A stretch of DNA of 64,000 nt from Paramarasmius palmivorus (Eukaryota; Basidiomycota; Agaricomycetes; Agaricales; Marasmiaceae): positions 496,001-560,000 of the forward strand of contig JAYKXP010000022.1 in the NCBI GenBank assembly GCA_037176845.1. Direction: 5' to 3'. Position numbers and translations under genes: made by a program. Shown here piece by piece: positions 1 through 10,802 of this stretch. Below the pieces are notes generated by a model. That model saw only the letters and a program-made list of their open reading frames with translations, ran no database searches and was not told the DNA's origin. The stretch's first letter is position 1. The number at the start of each line of letters is the position of its first letter.

Positions 1-1843
1 GCCATACGGACGCAGAATACGTGAACAGGGTGTGTAGAAGGATAGGAAGGACGGAACAAATGCACCTGAAGGACGTCCTCAAACGTCCCCTGACCCCCCT
101 GGAGAACAATCTCATCGGCTGGCAGAGGAGCTGTATAGCCTGTGCTCGAACAGACCGTATCATTCGAATGGAACCCACATCCTATAAACGCGAACTCAAG
201 GAATGTCCAGACTGTGGTCTCACCTATTATTGCTGTCAAGAACACTGGGATGCGGTCTACCCGAGACACGCTAAAGAACCCTTTGACGGCGCCAATTACG
301 ACGGGAAAACCCAATGCCAACTCAACCAGGAAATCCGCGTCGATATCGACTTTTACCAAACCATGTCGGAGGATGATCGTTCACTGGGATGGCTACCAAA
401 GCGATCGAGACCAGAGTGGAAGATGCTTAGAGGTCCTCCAAAGAACTGGTTGAAGGAGTTTTCCAAGGATTTCATTGACGAGTACGGGAAAGAGGCTTCG
501 AATCCTATCACGTTACTACCCTGCTTGCGTTCAGCTGGGGATGGTCTGTCAATGCCGATGACGATCCTGTACGCGCTCCAACTGTTAAACGCAACAGATG
601 ATAGCTGGACGAAAAAGTCACAGATGACAATCCATGTGGGTGAGCTGGTACTATCTCAAAAGGTCTTACACTTAAGTATCATCCTTATTCTCAGGTTCTA
701 GGCGCCGCACGCAACGAGACCATGTACGCTCAGATGTTCGAGGAAATTATCCATCGTCTACCCGAGCTACAGAGGCTCCATGTCCTCCTCTGTGGACCCG
801 GCTTAGATACAGTGGTGAACCCAAAGCCTGGGACATCGGTGATGATGGGATCATGCTCTGATTGCGCTGAAAAGAACCGCACGATGCGAGTTGAAGTACA
901 GGCGCAGTGAGTGACTATTTTGCTATATCGTGGCCTTATATAGTACTAGAACTCTGACCCGTGCTATGCACGGTGCCGGGGTGCACTCTCAACCCAAAGC
1001 CGCGCTGCTCGTCGCCGGCTCTTCGCAGCCCGGCTTTCAGGTTGTCATAAACCCATTTGCTGTCAGTGCTCCGTTGCGTCTCTCAAGTACTGGTTTCTTG
1101 CTCTGTCGGGGGCAAGTCAGGGTTGCTGTAATTTTGCATTGATTTTCCCAAAGCTACGCTGCCTGTCGTATATGTTCCTGTTTTCGCCCGTTTGCGGTCA
1201 GTGTCTCCCGCTGTGGTCCCGTTGTTGAGTACTAATTAACGTTGAGTTTCCACCTGCCTGTTGCTCCATTAATCGGATTCGGCTGGATGCCGAGACTGAT
1301 TTTTTTCCAGAAATTTCTTGCGCTTTCGCTGTTCTTGCCCCACTTTTTGCCTTTTATGGTACTTTATGTCTGGGACAAACGATCTGGAAAGTTCCAAAAA
1401 GTCTGCTCTTTTTTGTATAATAGATGACTGACCTCCCTTCAGCCGTTACCACGAGTATTACGAAAAACATCGCCAAAACTACACCATTCCAGACTTGGCC
1501 ATCGCCTTTAATAATGGATCCATAGACTCTCATGACGAGTGGCAGGATACTATGGAGCTTCTGGTTGACGAGGGGGTACCTTCTGTCTTCACAGTACGTT
1601 CTTTCCTCTTTCCCTCGCCTTCTTCGTGGGTCCTACTGAAGTGCTTGCAAACAGTCATACACCCTCGATGAAGCCCTGGGTGAATCTCTTCTCCTGCGTC
1701 TTGCCGGAGCGAAGCTCATTCCTGGCTTGGGCCCACGAAGGAACCCTTGGGCGAGCTGTCACCTACAAGTCGAGCCGAACAAGGTCTCTGGGTACTTTTC
1801 CGATAATGCCTGGTTCTCTGGCGGTTTTCGTGGGCGCGGTTAG
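1..1843 (+). CDS. Mss51-like MYND zinc-finger protein (5' end outside window)
   Basis: The reading frame is open from the left edge, so the true start lies outside. Inferred exons are <1-635, 695-906, 1443-1593 and 1655-1843; all joins keep frame. The first exon has a Cys/His cluster of MYND type (CIAC, then CPDC, then YYCCQEHW). Exon 2 reads IHVLGAARNETMY then FEEIIHRLPELQRLHVLLCG, the pattern I know from the C-terminal domain of Mss51-type proteins. Later exons give YHEYYEKHRQ, PDLAIAFNNG and GPRRNPW. In yeast Mss51 regulates COX1 mRNA translation in mitochondria; fungi also have several MYND proteins with the same C-terminal domain and no known role, so the function is inferred only at family level. 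The protein stops with FRGRG. Intron 2 (907-1442) is about 536 bp, ten times the usual size here. Confidence 0.75.
907..1442 (+). other. unusually long intron of the MYND gene
   Basis: The intron runs from a GTGAGT donor to a CCCTTCAG acceptor and joins VQA-H-RYHEYYEK in frame. It is about 536 bp while every other intron I could place in protein genes here is 43-80 bp. It contains short reading frames but none with a recognisable motif, and I see no terminal repeats. Confidence 0.6.
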
Positions 1844-2543
1844 TGTATTAGTGACGCGAATTTGTAGCATAGTTAAAAACCAACTGGCAACTTGGCCACA
1901 TGTAGAGTAGAATATGGCAGAATAGAAGTATGTATATCGCCGGAGATATGGGCACGTACAAAAGCAGGACCGTGAGAGCGATTTGCGGCTTGTTCCTTCT
2001 CTGCAACCACCCACCATATTCTGGTGCTTCGACGTCAGACTCATCATGCTACCTTCTAGCCAACACACCAAAGCTTGGTTTGCAAGGTTGTCCTGAAAGG
2101 ATCACAGTTTGCAGGAGTGGCAACGACATTGGTTTCAACGTCTTACAAGCTTGAGGCACCCAATGGCAGCGCCAATTCATTGATGAAGGAAAGATGAGAT
2201 TCAAGTGTGCTCAAGGTTTCTTGGAGGGCGAGGAGACGGTTTTTTGAGGGTTCTACACCGTACGTTGAGCGCGTTGAATATTCCTTTCGTTGCCTCACAA
2301 TTCAGTCACGATACCAGCCTGCTCAGTACCTTGAGACACCATTTCTTCTCGATCGCCATCGAAGCTGCAACGTATCTCCCATACACTGTTTCATCGACCG
2401 CCTTCACCGTCGGACTGAACGACCAGTCATGGAACGAAGGTATAAATGCTGCTGCCATACAGCCAGTCTTCCTCACAGCTGAACAAGCATTTTCTCCTAC
2501 CTCCGGGTTCTCACCTAGTACATACACCTCTTAATCCAAAACA
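1844..2543. other. intergenic region with promoter of the secreted protein gene
   Basis: About 700 bp without a convincing gene. Reading frames at 1930-2154 and 2205-2534 lack conserved features. A TATA-like GGTATAAATG lies at about 2440, roughly 100 bp before the ATG at 2544, and is the probable core promoter of the following gene. Confidence 0.5.
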
Positions 2544-3302
2544 ATGCCTTCCTTACGCACTATCTCATCCTGCTTTGTCGCCGCGATCGCAGCTGCAACC
2601 CTTGCCAGTGCTTCGCCAGTTGCACCACCCTTCTCGTTCGAAAATCTGGTTCCTCGCTGCGGCGAATGCGAAGCCAAAGAGAATCCTCTCCCTGTTCTTG
2701 TCCATGGTGTTCAGGACAAGATTGCACCTTGGGCTGATAAGCTCAGTGAGTCGCCTTCCGCCTGTTTGGGGAATGCTGCGTGCTGATGTGTACCCACTAG
2801 AGAACCTTCCTGCAAACGAGTGCACCCCCGACACGGTTTCCCCCATCATAAAAGGCATGAAAGATGTTCTGGTCGAGGCAAATGCTCAGCTCCAAGTATA
2901 TGTGGACGCACAGGTTGACTTGAAGTTGCTTCTCGCGGATGCGGCCAACAGCGAAGTTACGGTGTCTATCGAAGCATTTGCTGGGATCTTGGTTGGACTC
3001 GTTAATGTGCGTCAACCTGCTATCATCGAGCCGAACTCGCGTTGACATTTTCACAGGTTGTCGTTACGGCTTGTCTGTCCGTGCTCAAACTTTCCGTTGG
3101 CGTAGAGCTAGACGTGATAGTGAAACTCCTCGGTGATCTTTGCATTACTCTTGGACTTTTCATTCATCTGTGCTTGTCACTTGTCGTTGGGCTGTCTGCT
3201 TCGCTCATGATGCAGATTTCCGCTTTCGTTTCCTTGTGTGTCCAGCTGGGAGTCAAGGTGGCTTTGCAGGGGGTTTGGGGGGTTAGCTTGAACTTTTTGT
3301 AA
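2544..3302 (+). CDS. secreted hydrophobic protein of unknown function
   Basis: Exons 2544-2745, 2801-3006 and 3057-3302 join in frame to about 217 residues. The N-terminus is a clear signal peptide (MPSLRTISSCFVAAIAAA with an ASA-S cleavage region). A short Cys-containing segment follows (VPRCGEC), then an NEC motif, and the last third is a long run of Val, Leu, Ser and Cys with almost no charge. The hydrophobic C-terminus could be membrane-embedded or self-assembling at a surface. The spacing of Cys does not match the eight-Cys hydrophobin pattern, so I do not call it a hydrophobin. Proteins of this general layout are common and uncharacterised in Agaricomycetes. The start is chosen because it opens the signal peptide about 100 bp after a TATA-like box. 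Confidence 0.7.
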
Positions 3303-3372
3303 TAGAGACATCTAAACCTAATCTTGTCTAACCAGTAACAGTAATGATATTGATACCTGTGACATAAAAAGA

Positions 3373-3454
3373 GGGCCTCACTGGGAATTGAACCCAGGAC
3401 CTCTCGCAAGGACAATCACCCAAAGCGAGAATCATACTACTAGACCATAAGGCC
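3373..3454 (-). tRNA. tRNA-Pro(UGG) with 10-nt intron
   Basis: On the minus strand the gene reads GGCCTTA...TGAGGCC plus discriminator C. The anticodon arm is CTCGC-TTTGGG-intron-T-GCGAG, which places UGG at the anticodon. The intron (3409-3418) lies after position 37. The T arm is GGTTCAATTCC. Acceptor pair 6-67 is a T-G wobble. Confidence 0.95.
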
Positions 3455-3590
3455 GTTGAAACTAATTGATGTAACATAGATCAAGACTCAACATGCAGCC
3501 TGCCTCTGTTGCTGGCTCACTGGCGCTATTAACGAACTCTCACCGCTACCTCTGCGACCTTGCTTGTAGGCTCGGCTAAAAATCGACTAT

Positions 3591-5694
3591 ATGGCCCTTT
3601 TTGAGGCACCAACCAACTTCTCAATTGCAGGAGGGCAATTTACGAACATTGGAAGGGATCAGCGAAACGTATACAATGTGAATATTCATAGACTTCGTCA
3701 CACAAGGACGCAGGGGAAAAAGAGCAAACCAGAAATCTATGATGAGGTGCGTGATTGTCACTTGGTCTTCATCCATGTAGTCTTTATCTATTTATTTCTA
3801 GTTTGTCAAAATTCCAACCGGAAAGATCAAGCTGCTAGACCTAGTTTCTTCTGAAGAGACAACTACAGATCCCAAGTCACAGTCAAATGAATACTTGGCT
3901 CATAGAACCATACACACCGCCCGTATCGCCGGACAAAGCGACGAAACATTCCTTCGAGTCTCTTACCGTGGATCTAGTGCACGAAAGGTTAAGGGTCTTT
4001 CTATCTACCATCTTTACAGCCAATCTGACTCGTCAATTAAAGGCCTTTGAACAAGACTTTTTGCGGTTTTCCCGTATCAAGTTAGTCATTATCAATCCTG
4101 CCTAGCAGTTCTGTCAACGCTCAACCTTCAGCTATCGCCGACAGAAGCTTGGATGTCGCGCAGCTGTATGGATACAATGACTCGAATGCACTCCCGGCGC
4201 TGATTTTTTATGATGGTGCGCTCATATCCTCTGTCTCCAGCGTATAGTTCCTGACTGTAATCATCGCAGCGCTGGTTCCTGTTAACAATGTTAGAATTCA
4301 TCACAGCTATTCGGTGTTCCTCGACATATATCTTTTCTCTTATGTGGGTGTATCCAATGCCCACAGATCGTCACAATAACTGTTACACTCTGTAGAATCG
4401 CGTGGTAGGCTCACAAGACCAGGAGAATACAGAGATTTGTTTGGTGTGTTTTGTCACTGTCGTTCACCACAAAACATCTATAACTATCACCCTCAACAGG
4501 CGAGCGACTGCGAGCTATGGATCCAACCTCGAACGAGCACCCTCTGTGCTGGGCCTCTTGGCCCCAGACTTGACTTTGAATACATCATGTATCAACATGC
4601 CGCAAAAGACAATATAGTCGGGCCGACCCTCACGATGAATCAATTCGAAGACGTTCACTTCCTTCGTTATCACGATCAACATCTTTCCGACGAAGATTTT
4701 CTCTTTGCGCTGGCGACATTCTCCAGAGAACTCAATCCTGTTCTTCCTCGTGCTGAAGAGGACCTCGTAGTGTTCCCTGGGTCGGTATTCTCCACTATGA
4801 AAGATAGAACAGCGGCTATGTGCCCCAGGCTGGTGGTACACTGGGATTTCTTCGTTTGGCCTTGTAGCCAGAATCCAAGTCATTCGCAGGTGCTCGAAGA
4901 TGGCACAATACGGTGCGTCTGACCACTCCTCAGGCGATTACATCAATATTGATTTGCAGTAGGTTTAGCTTCACCCATGTCGAAGACGTAGCCAAGCCAC
5001 AACATCTCGAGTTCATACTGCATTGCAGAGAACCAAAATCAAAGAAAGAATGGTCTGTCTACTGGTTATCTCAAGCGCACAACATCTTCTCGCAGCTACA
5101 AGTCCCGGAAGACGACTGGAAAAGACATCGTGAGTTCCGTTTGTCCAACTGCCGTCCTGTTCCTAAGCTTTCCGGTTTACCTAGTCATCTTTAGTGGCAA
5201 CATACGGCTTACACTTGAAATATGCCCAACAAAAGACATCTCTCCCGAGTATCCCTCGCTGGCTCAGTTCTGCCTCTTCGTGCGCCCCGTACCGTTGACA
5301 TCTTCTGGTACAATTGACTTGGAGGCATGGATGAAAGGCGATTTGTTTTACTGGTCATTTGACCCGACTGGCCCAACGACTTTGGCAGCGACAGAAAATT
5401 GCTCACCTCCAGAACTCAAACCTCAATACAGCATTGTATACAAGAGGTGGAATCATCGTATATACGATGCTGTGCGCAGATGGCAAGAGTTCAAAGGATT
5501 TGATCCTGCCACGACGGCGTTCGCTCAGTCACTTGGGCATCCTATCATGGAGATCAAGGACATGGGTCAGCTCCAAGATCCTAAAGGTACGTTCGGTTCT
5601 AATTGCAGTTCTCCATTTGTCGGGTCTGATTTTAGAACTAGATTCCGGGCGTGACGCAGATTGGGAATTAGAGATGGCATTGCGGGGACTTTGA
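3591..5694 (+). CDS. Agaricomycete-expanded protein with FSIAGGQFTNIGRDQ N-terminus, function unknown
   Basis: Ten exons join in frame: 3591-3746, 3802-3976, 4020-4073, 4132-4215, 4270-4349, 4396-4443, 4500-4912, 4960-5129, 5185-5586 and 5636-5694, giving about 546 residues. The start matches a motif I associate with large uncharacterised families in mushroom genomes (NFSIAGGQFTNIGRDQRNVY). Further family marks follow in order: FEQDFLRFS, VAQLYGYND, LPALIFYD, ELWIQPRTSTLCAGP, SVFSTMKDRTA and YWSFDPTG. No enzyme motif or membrane segment is visible. The body resembles sequences that elsewhere appear in multi-copy, subtelomere-like or accessory regions. Two introns (3977-4019, 43 bp; and the 4074-4131 intron) depend on my choice of splice sites and are the least certain. 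Apparently intact. Confidence 0.7.
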
Positions 5695-7210
5695 CTGTAG
5701 CACCTTTAAGTTTCTGTATCGATAGTTATCTGTATGGCCTTCACTGTCTAGGCAATCTGGGTAGAACTGTGCTCTAAATGTATCTTTAAGATTTTACTTC
5801 ACCAGCCGCCGGAATCTCCGACGGATGTAAGTATTACGCGTCATCGATTCATCGGTGACAGGTACTAGTAGCCCCGAAAATCGCTTCGCTTCTTAGTCTT
5901 CCAGCTCACTTCTCCCATTGCCAAAAATGCACTCATTGTACACAGCAGATTCGCATGGGTCCTAGCTCAAGAACAGGGAAACATCACTTTCCGAGAACGA
6001 GTAGCTCTGATTTTACACTAAAGTCGTGAAAATTCTCGATGGCATTGGTTGAACCTGCTCAGGCCGAGATGATATGGCTAGCGGCGAGTATTTTGATATG
6101 AATATGGTGGCCGTGGCTCATATGTCTTGCAGATTTATGACAGTCTATGACCCTCGGAAAGATCTACTTGTGAAGGGGTAACTTCCGTCGTAAGCCTATG
6201 CAAAGGCGTCATTATTGCCCGCTCCGACATTCAACAAAACCTTGGAAGCAGAAAACGCAGTCTACCTCGACTCCAGAACGAGCTAGTAGGGGGGAGGTGG
6301 GAGTTGGAGATCATGTTGTGGGCATCTAGGACGTATTTGGTGTCTTTTCGGCACAGGAAGTGAGATTCATGTTGCCGCTTCTGCTTGTGGGGCTACTGTG
6401 CTGACGCATTGCTGAAAATAGCATTCTATTACGACGAGAATTCTAGAGCTGGGATCTGTAAATCTAGCGCAAGTCTTGGAAACTCAGATATACCTTTTCT
6501 GCTGCCTAATATCCAAGTTTCGCATCGCTATACGACACGGGCTGCAGCAAAAAACCCTGTGAATTCAGGCTATGGCAGCAGGTCCTCCGGCTGAACGATC
6601 TCCGTCTACATCCTGTCGTATAATGTTGCTGAGTTCGGAAACATGGCATTACCAACTTGGGTACTGTGCAAGGCCAAGGCACCGCACCTCTTTGAAGCTG
6701 ATACCATTGCACATGCAGCATTACGGAGCTACTCCATGCTAGGACCCAACGGTCTTCCTATCTAGATTTCGTGGAAACTTCCCAGTCCTACACGCTTCTA
6801 AGCCGGCTCGCCAATCAACAGGTTTCTGGGACGGAGATATCATTGGCGAAGTTTGGTTATCCAGATACATAGTCGCGACAGGGATGGACTTATGGCCTTA
6901 CCCAGAGGTGAAATGCTCCAGCCTCCAGGTGAAGTTAACGATGTCGCTGTCGGGCGAAAGTGCTGCTTATGACGCGTGACTTGTTCTCGGACATTATGCC
7001 GAGAATGGACTGTGTGGTCTGTGTGTCCATGTTTTCGAGCCGTGGCCCACTATTGTCCTCCACATTCGGTGAAAGTGTGACTCTTTCAATCACGGTAACG
7101 TGATTACACAGGCAGCCCCATAACTGTCACGCCGCGATTTCTTCGTTGCTTCACCTCTTTCTTTCACCCCCTCATTCGACGCTGTATTCACCTCCTCAGA
7201 TTTCAGCATT
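5695..7210. other. gene-poor region with degenerate relic
   Basis: No intact gene seen. Positions about 5930-6160 are related to 54895-55200: both contain TGTACAC-N3-CAGATT, a GAGTATTTTGA...TCTTGCAG intron-like stretch and similar flanks. A second matching patch at about 6470-6510 resembles 55450-55490. The frames are interrupted by stops, so this is decayed sequence. Confidence 0.45.
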
Positions 7211-8150
7211 ATGGCGTACGAAGACAAGTGAGTGTCTTACTCCGATCATTCTGTACTACTTCTCATCCTTGTCATCGCAAACAAGGATTGTTTCGGCACC
7301 TTCTAACGTCGACGTCCTTGACGTCGATCTTGTTGGATTTAATTATAGTGACCCAGCATTCATTGAGTTCCAACATATTTTGAATGATATGTTTCAACAA
7401 GGAGAATGCGGGCTTATAAACGATCCAACAACAATCTACGATTCCTCCTACATCCCCCCGACCGACTTCTCCGATCTTAACCTTTTCTCTCCACCGCCGG
7501 AGGCCTCAACCCAGTTATATGATAACACCGCTGCGTTGCAAGATTACAGGCTGTAAATCTATTCGCCTTTCGCTAATTCTAACGGACTAAAGATTCTTTT
7601 TACCAGACCTTCGATGCCGGCTCCAGCCATGCCTCAGCCCAAGGCTCATTTGACCTTCATCGAACAGCCGCCCGTTAATAGCCTACGCCGTGTCACTAGT
7701 CCATACACGGACATCAGTGCTGCCACCACTCCAGATATCTTGGAAGGTGCAAGGTACGAGAAGATCTACTCCATATATCAACTCCCAGGCTAACATTCAG
7801 TATATATCTCTTTCCTCATCAGTCCCACCAGCTCCTCCACATTCTTCTGCATCTGCGGCATCTCACTTGGTCACTCCTTACTCGAAAAGAGACTCCGTCG
7901 CCATCTCAAATCGCACCATAACTGTGATTCAACCCTCCAATGCCCCTGGCCCGCTGACCAGTGCGATGCCGCAAAGGATGGACGTCACTTTAGTGACCTC
8001 TCAACTCTATTCAGGCATGTCAAGAGTCACTTTGGGTCGAGCTTCCTGTGCCAGTATTGTGGCAAGTCCGCGAGGGACAATTTTACGTTGAACAGGCATC
8101 TGCAGGCTCGGGAGAGGAATGGAGGACGATGTCCACGGTTGCGCAAGTGA
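7211..8150 (+). CDS. C2H2 zinc-finger protein (putative transcription factor)
   Basis: Four exons (7211-7227, 7286-7552, 7607-7753, 7823-8150) join in frame to about 252 residues. The first 140 residues are acidic and rich in Asp, Pro and Ser, like an activation region. The last exon holds three clustered finger-like units: FFCICG...RRHLKSH, LQCPWPADQC...LFRHVKSH and FLCQYCGKSARDNFTLNRH. The first has CxC rather than CxxC spacing and the third lacks a clear second His before the end, so only part may bind zinc normally. The role as a nuclear DNA-binding regulator is inferred from the fold alone. The start is the first ATG in frame with the short first exon. Confidence 0.7.
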
Positions 8151-8794
8151 GAGGTTTTGTCCCCCATTCATCGCTATCATTTATATTCGAGATTCTTTTA
8201 CCGCCGAGTTTTCATCTTCTCCCCATGCGCCTTTACGAGCCTCACTGATACCCCTCACGATTTCGTTACCCATATCCTAACCTACCCATCATACTTCACC
8301 TTGCTTTCGCTGTTATCGTTACCTGTACATGCTCACTCATCGCTCCATCCATGTCTTACTCTTCGTTATTAAAGACGTATCCCTTTGTCTGTTTCGTCTT
8401 TCCGTCCGCCTTTGCATCCTCATTCAAATTGTCATTGATACCCCACATAATCTCGTTACCCGTCATGATATCTATCGTTCGCACTTGCTTTCCCCGTTAC
8501 CTATACATGTTCACCCATCGCTCCATTGCTACCATCTTTCTTGTCTTACCATCGTGTATTACTTCAAGTTTGAATGTATCGGAAATCCATCGTTAGATGT
8601 TGTCCAGCATAAGTAGACCGAAAATTGATTCTCAGGCTGTACGATAAAGTGCACCATTACAAGCGTATATTACCATGACAATGCAATAGATCAATAAACT
8701 ACTACCGCAAAAGAACCGACGTGTAGGTACCCAAAGACCGACAACTCGAACATCGCTATCCACAAGTCCGTGTCCGTGTTAATTAACTCTGGCC
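8151..8794. other. intergenic region with imperfect tandem repeat
   Basis: No gene. A pyrimidine-rich unit recurs at about 8247-8350 and 8433-8535 (TGATACCCCxCA, CGTTACC, CGTTACCTxTACATG, CATCGCTCCAT in the same order). The spacing is about 186 bp. Frames across it are by-products of the base composition. Confidence 0.5.
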
Positions 8795-9912
8795 TTAAAT
8801 TTGGAACGCAACAAAGATTTGGTTCCAGTTTAAGCTATTACCACTACATTCCCAGATTTCAATCTATCAAAACCATTCCGAATCAGCCTGCAGTACCGCG
8901 ACAAAAAGAAAAAGAAAGACCACAACGCACCTCACCCCCAGGCTCTTGTTTACCATCCACAATCTCCAGACACTTGTTATGTCCAGACCACTGAATTATG
9001 CCGCTTGACTGTACCCATTGCTGGTTGGCGCTTCCCTCCACGCAAGACCAGAGCTGCACTTTTTGACCGTTGACATCGTTACCATTGGGGACGTCAAGAC
9101 ACTTGGTGCCATCATACGTCCTGATTGGGCCTGGCCAGGGAAAGTCTTGCATAACCCAGGTTTGGTTACCATCAGGGTACAATCCCGTGAAGTCGTTGTG
9201 GGTGGCGAGAGCGACGGGAGCACCGTCAGCATTAGAGGTGGCTACCATAACGGGTCGGTCGACGTTGGCTAGAGATTGCAATGGTCAGTTTCGATTTAGC
9301 GAACGCCAAAATGGGCTGGATACGTACATTCGGGTTTACCAGCTTCGATGTAGACAGCATGAGCAGTTCCTTCAGCTGTGATGCCGAAGAACCTCTGGTT
9401 AGAGTTGCGATCGTCACATTCCCAGATTTGAAGCTGGTTGCCGTTCGCCATGGATCCATCGGTGAGATCGATACACTTGTTTGAATCAACCGACCTGAAG
9501 GTATTGGCAGTTGTCGATATCCATTGTTGATTAGGGTTGACAGAATCGCAAGTCCAGATTTGAAGTTTCGTTCCGTCAACCTTGTCGCCGCCTGTGACGT
9601 CCAAGCACTAGAATGTCGTGCTATTAATCCCCGCGAATCAGAACAGGAGAAACCCTGACGAACCTTGTTCTCAAAGATCGCAATAGGCGCAGGCCCTTTT
9701 TCGAACTTGTCGGGTAGTTGAACTCTCCAAGCTCTATTGTCATAAGCGGCAGTTCTGCATTCTTGGATAACGACGGGTGCCCCATCTCGGTCCTCCGAAG
9801 CGACAATGCAATATGCATTTTCATCGCGACCTCCTGACGGTTGGAGCTGGAAGGGATAGGCAGCTGCGAGAGCGGTGAAGGCTGAGAGGATGAGAAGGCG
9901 TGCTTGTATCAT
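8795..9912 (-). CDS. secreted ricin-B-type (beta-trefoil) lectin, paralog L1
   Basis: Exons (minus) 9664-9912, 9328-9607, 8931-9268 and 8795-8863 give 311 residues. A signal peptide begins MIQARLLILSAFTALAAA. Two repeated lectin regions follow with the Gln-x-Trp hallmarks of R-type beta-trefoils: LQIWTCDSVNPNQQW, LQIWECDDRNSNQRF, QLWSCVEGSANQQW and EIWECSGN. There is no catalytic chain, so this is a carbohydrate-binding protein and not a ribosome-inactivating toxin. Secretion is inferred from the signal peptide. A TATA box (TATAAAAG, 9974-9981 on the minus strand) lies about 65 bp upstream of the ATG. It is closest to L2 at 51240-52357: both share NVDRPV, DFTGLYPDGNQTWVMQ and SSGIIQW. Confidence 0.88.
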
Positions 9913-9973
9913 TTGTCGAGAGCCTAAAATGTTGGTTTTGTGCGACCCTTCTTGACGCAGGCTTGTCACTTTT

Positions 9974-9981
9974 CTTTTATA
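9974..9981 (-). promoter_or_regulatory. TATA box of lectin L1
   Basis: TATAAAAG on the minus strand about 65 bp before the L1 start codon. The same element precedes L2, L3 and L4 at 65-95 bp. Confidence 0.7.
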
Positions 9982-10526
9982 CTAGCAATGAATCGCAGCC
10001 CTGTGGTGATATGCATCCAATCAAGGAACAGGCATGAAGCTGAAACTGAGCGAGGTACTCACGGACATTCTTTGCCGGATCACCAATCCAAATCTTCCCA
10101 GCAGGCCTTGTTGAGGCCCTGTCAAAAGGATCTCGAGCAACCAGTCACTCAGCCACGAGCTGAATTGATAGAAATCAATGCGGGCAAACAAGTCCGTAGT
10201 TCTAATCTAGTCTTAGAGCTAGAGTTTCTAGTGGCCATTCGAAGAGCAGGTAATTTGAGATTGAACGGGAACGCGGATGTAGAAGAGAGGCAGTTGGATG
10301 AATTAGAACTTGAAGAGCGTGGTACCGGGAGTGTAAATGATCATGATGGGATGAAGTCAACTCGAGTTTCGGGCGCTTCAAGTTGGAGTAACGTTCCGAC
10401 GGGTGGACGCGTCATCGTTTCCCTTACCATTGCCAAATTACTGATAACTATCGTCGCCAAATCCATAATGCTTCAAGCTTCAAGCTTCAAGAATCCCTTG
10501 CGTGAAACAAAAAAGTAGGACTGCGT
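9982..10526. other. upstream region of lectin L1
   Basis: A 192-codon open frame exists on the plus strand (9940-10518), but it overlaps the L1 promoter, has no recognisable domain and shares patches (such as GGACGCGTCATC) with the upstream region of lectin L3 at 54780-54880. I treat it as non-coding duplicated upstream DNA. Confidence 0.45.
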
Positions 10527-10650
10527 TGACGAGAGTGGGATTCGAACCCACGCCCTTTCGGACCAGATTACTCAGACTGAACTGAGCAGAGAGGAACGAT
10601 AATCGTCCTGGTCCTTAGTCTGGCGCCTTAGACCGCTCGGCCATCTCGCC
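10527..10650 (-). tRNA. tRNA-Leu(AAG) with 44-nt intron
   Basis: The minus strand gives a GGCGAGA / TCTCGTC acceptor stem with discriminator A, GGCCGAGCGGTCTAAGG D arm, CCAGA-CTAAGG-intron-A-TCTGG anticodon arm and GGTTCGAATCC T arm. The anticodon is AAG. The intron occupies 10569-10612 and is about twice as long as in the two sister genes. Confidence 0.95.
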
Positions 10651-10802
10651 CTTGTTCCTCGTACGGTTTCCTACTGCTACGTAGTTGTCAATAGCGCTAC
10701 TGCCGAGTTGACCTGTCAGGCTGTTGGGCGCCGCGGCGTATTGGCGATATTGTAGCATGAGTCCAGTTTATTGTGACCCTTCTATGATACGTATTAGAAT
10801 CT

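Noticed and set aside
2544..3302. Hydrophobin
   Set aside because: The protein is secreted and hydrophobic but lacks the eight-Cys pattern with two CC pairs.
4350..4500. Frameshift disabling the FSIAGGQF-family gene
   Set aside because: Apparent stops disappear when two introns (4350-4395 and 4444-4499) are placed; the exon between them (4396-4443) joins in frame to ASDCELWIQPRTS.
8151..8616. Plus-strand frames rich in Ser, His and Pro
   Set aside because: They lie in a pyrimidine-rich imperfect tandem repeat and change frame between repeat units; no start context or homology.
9940..10518. 192-codon plus-strand frame upstream of lectin L1
   Set aside because: It overlaps the L1 TATA box and start region, has low-complexity character and no recognisable motif. 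Related sequence upstream of L3 is not open in the same way.
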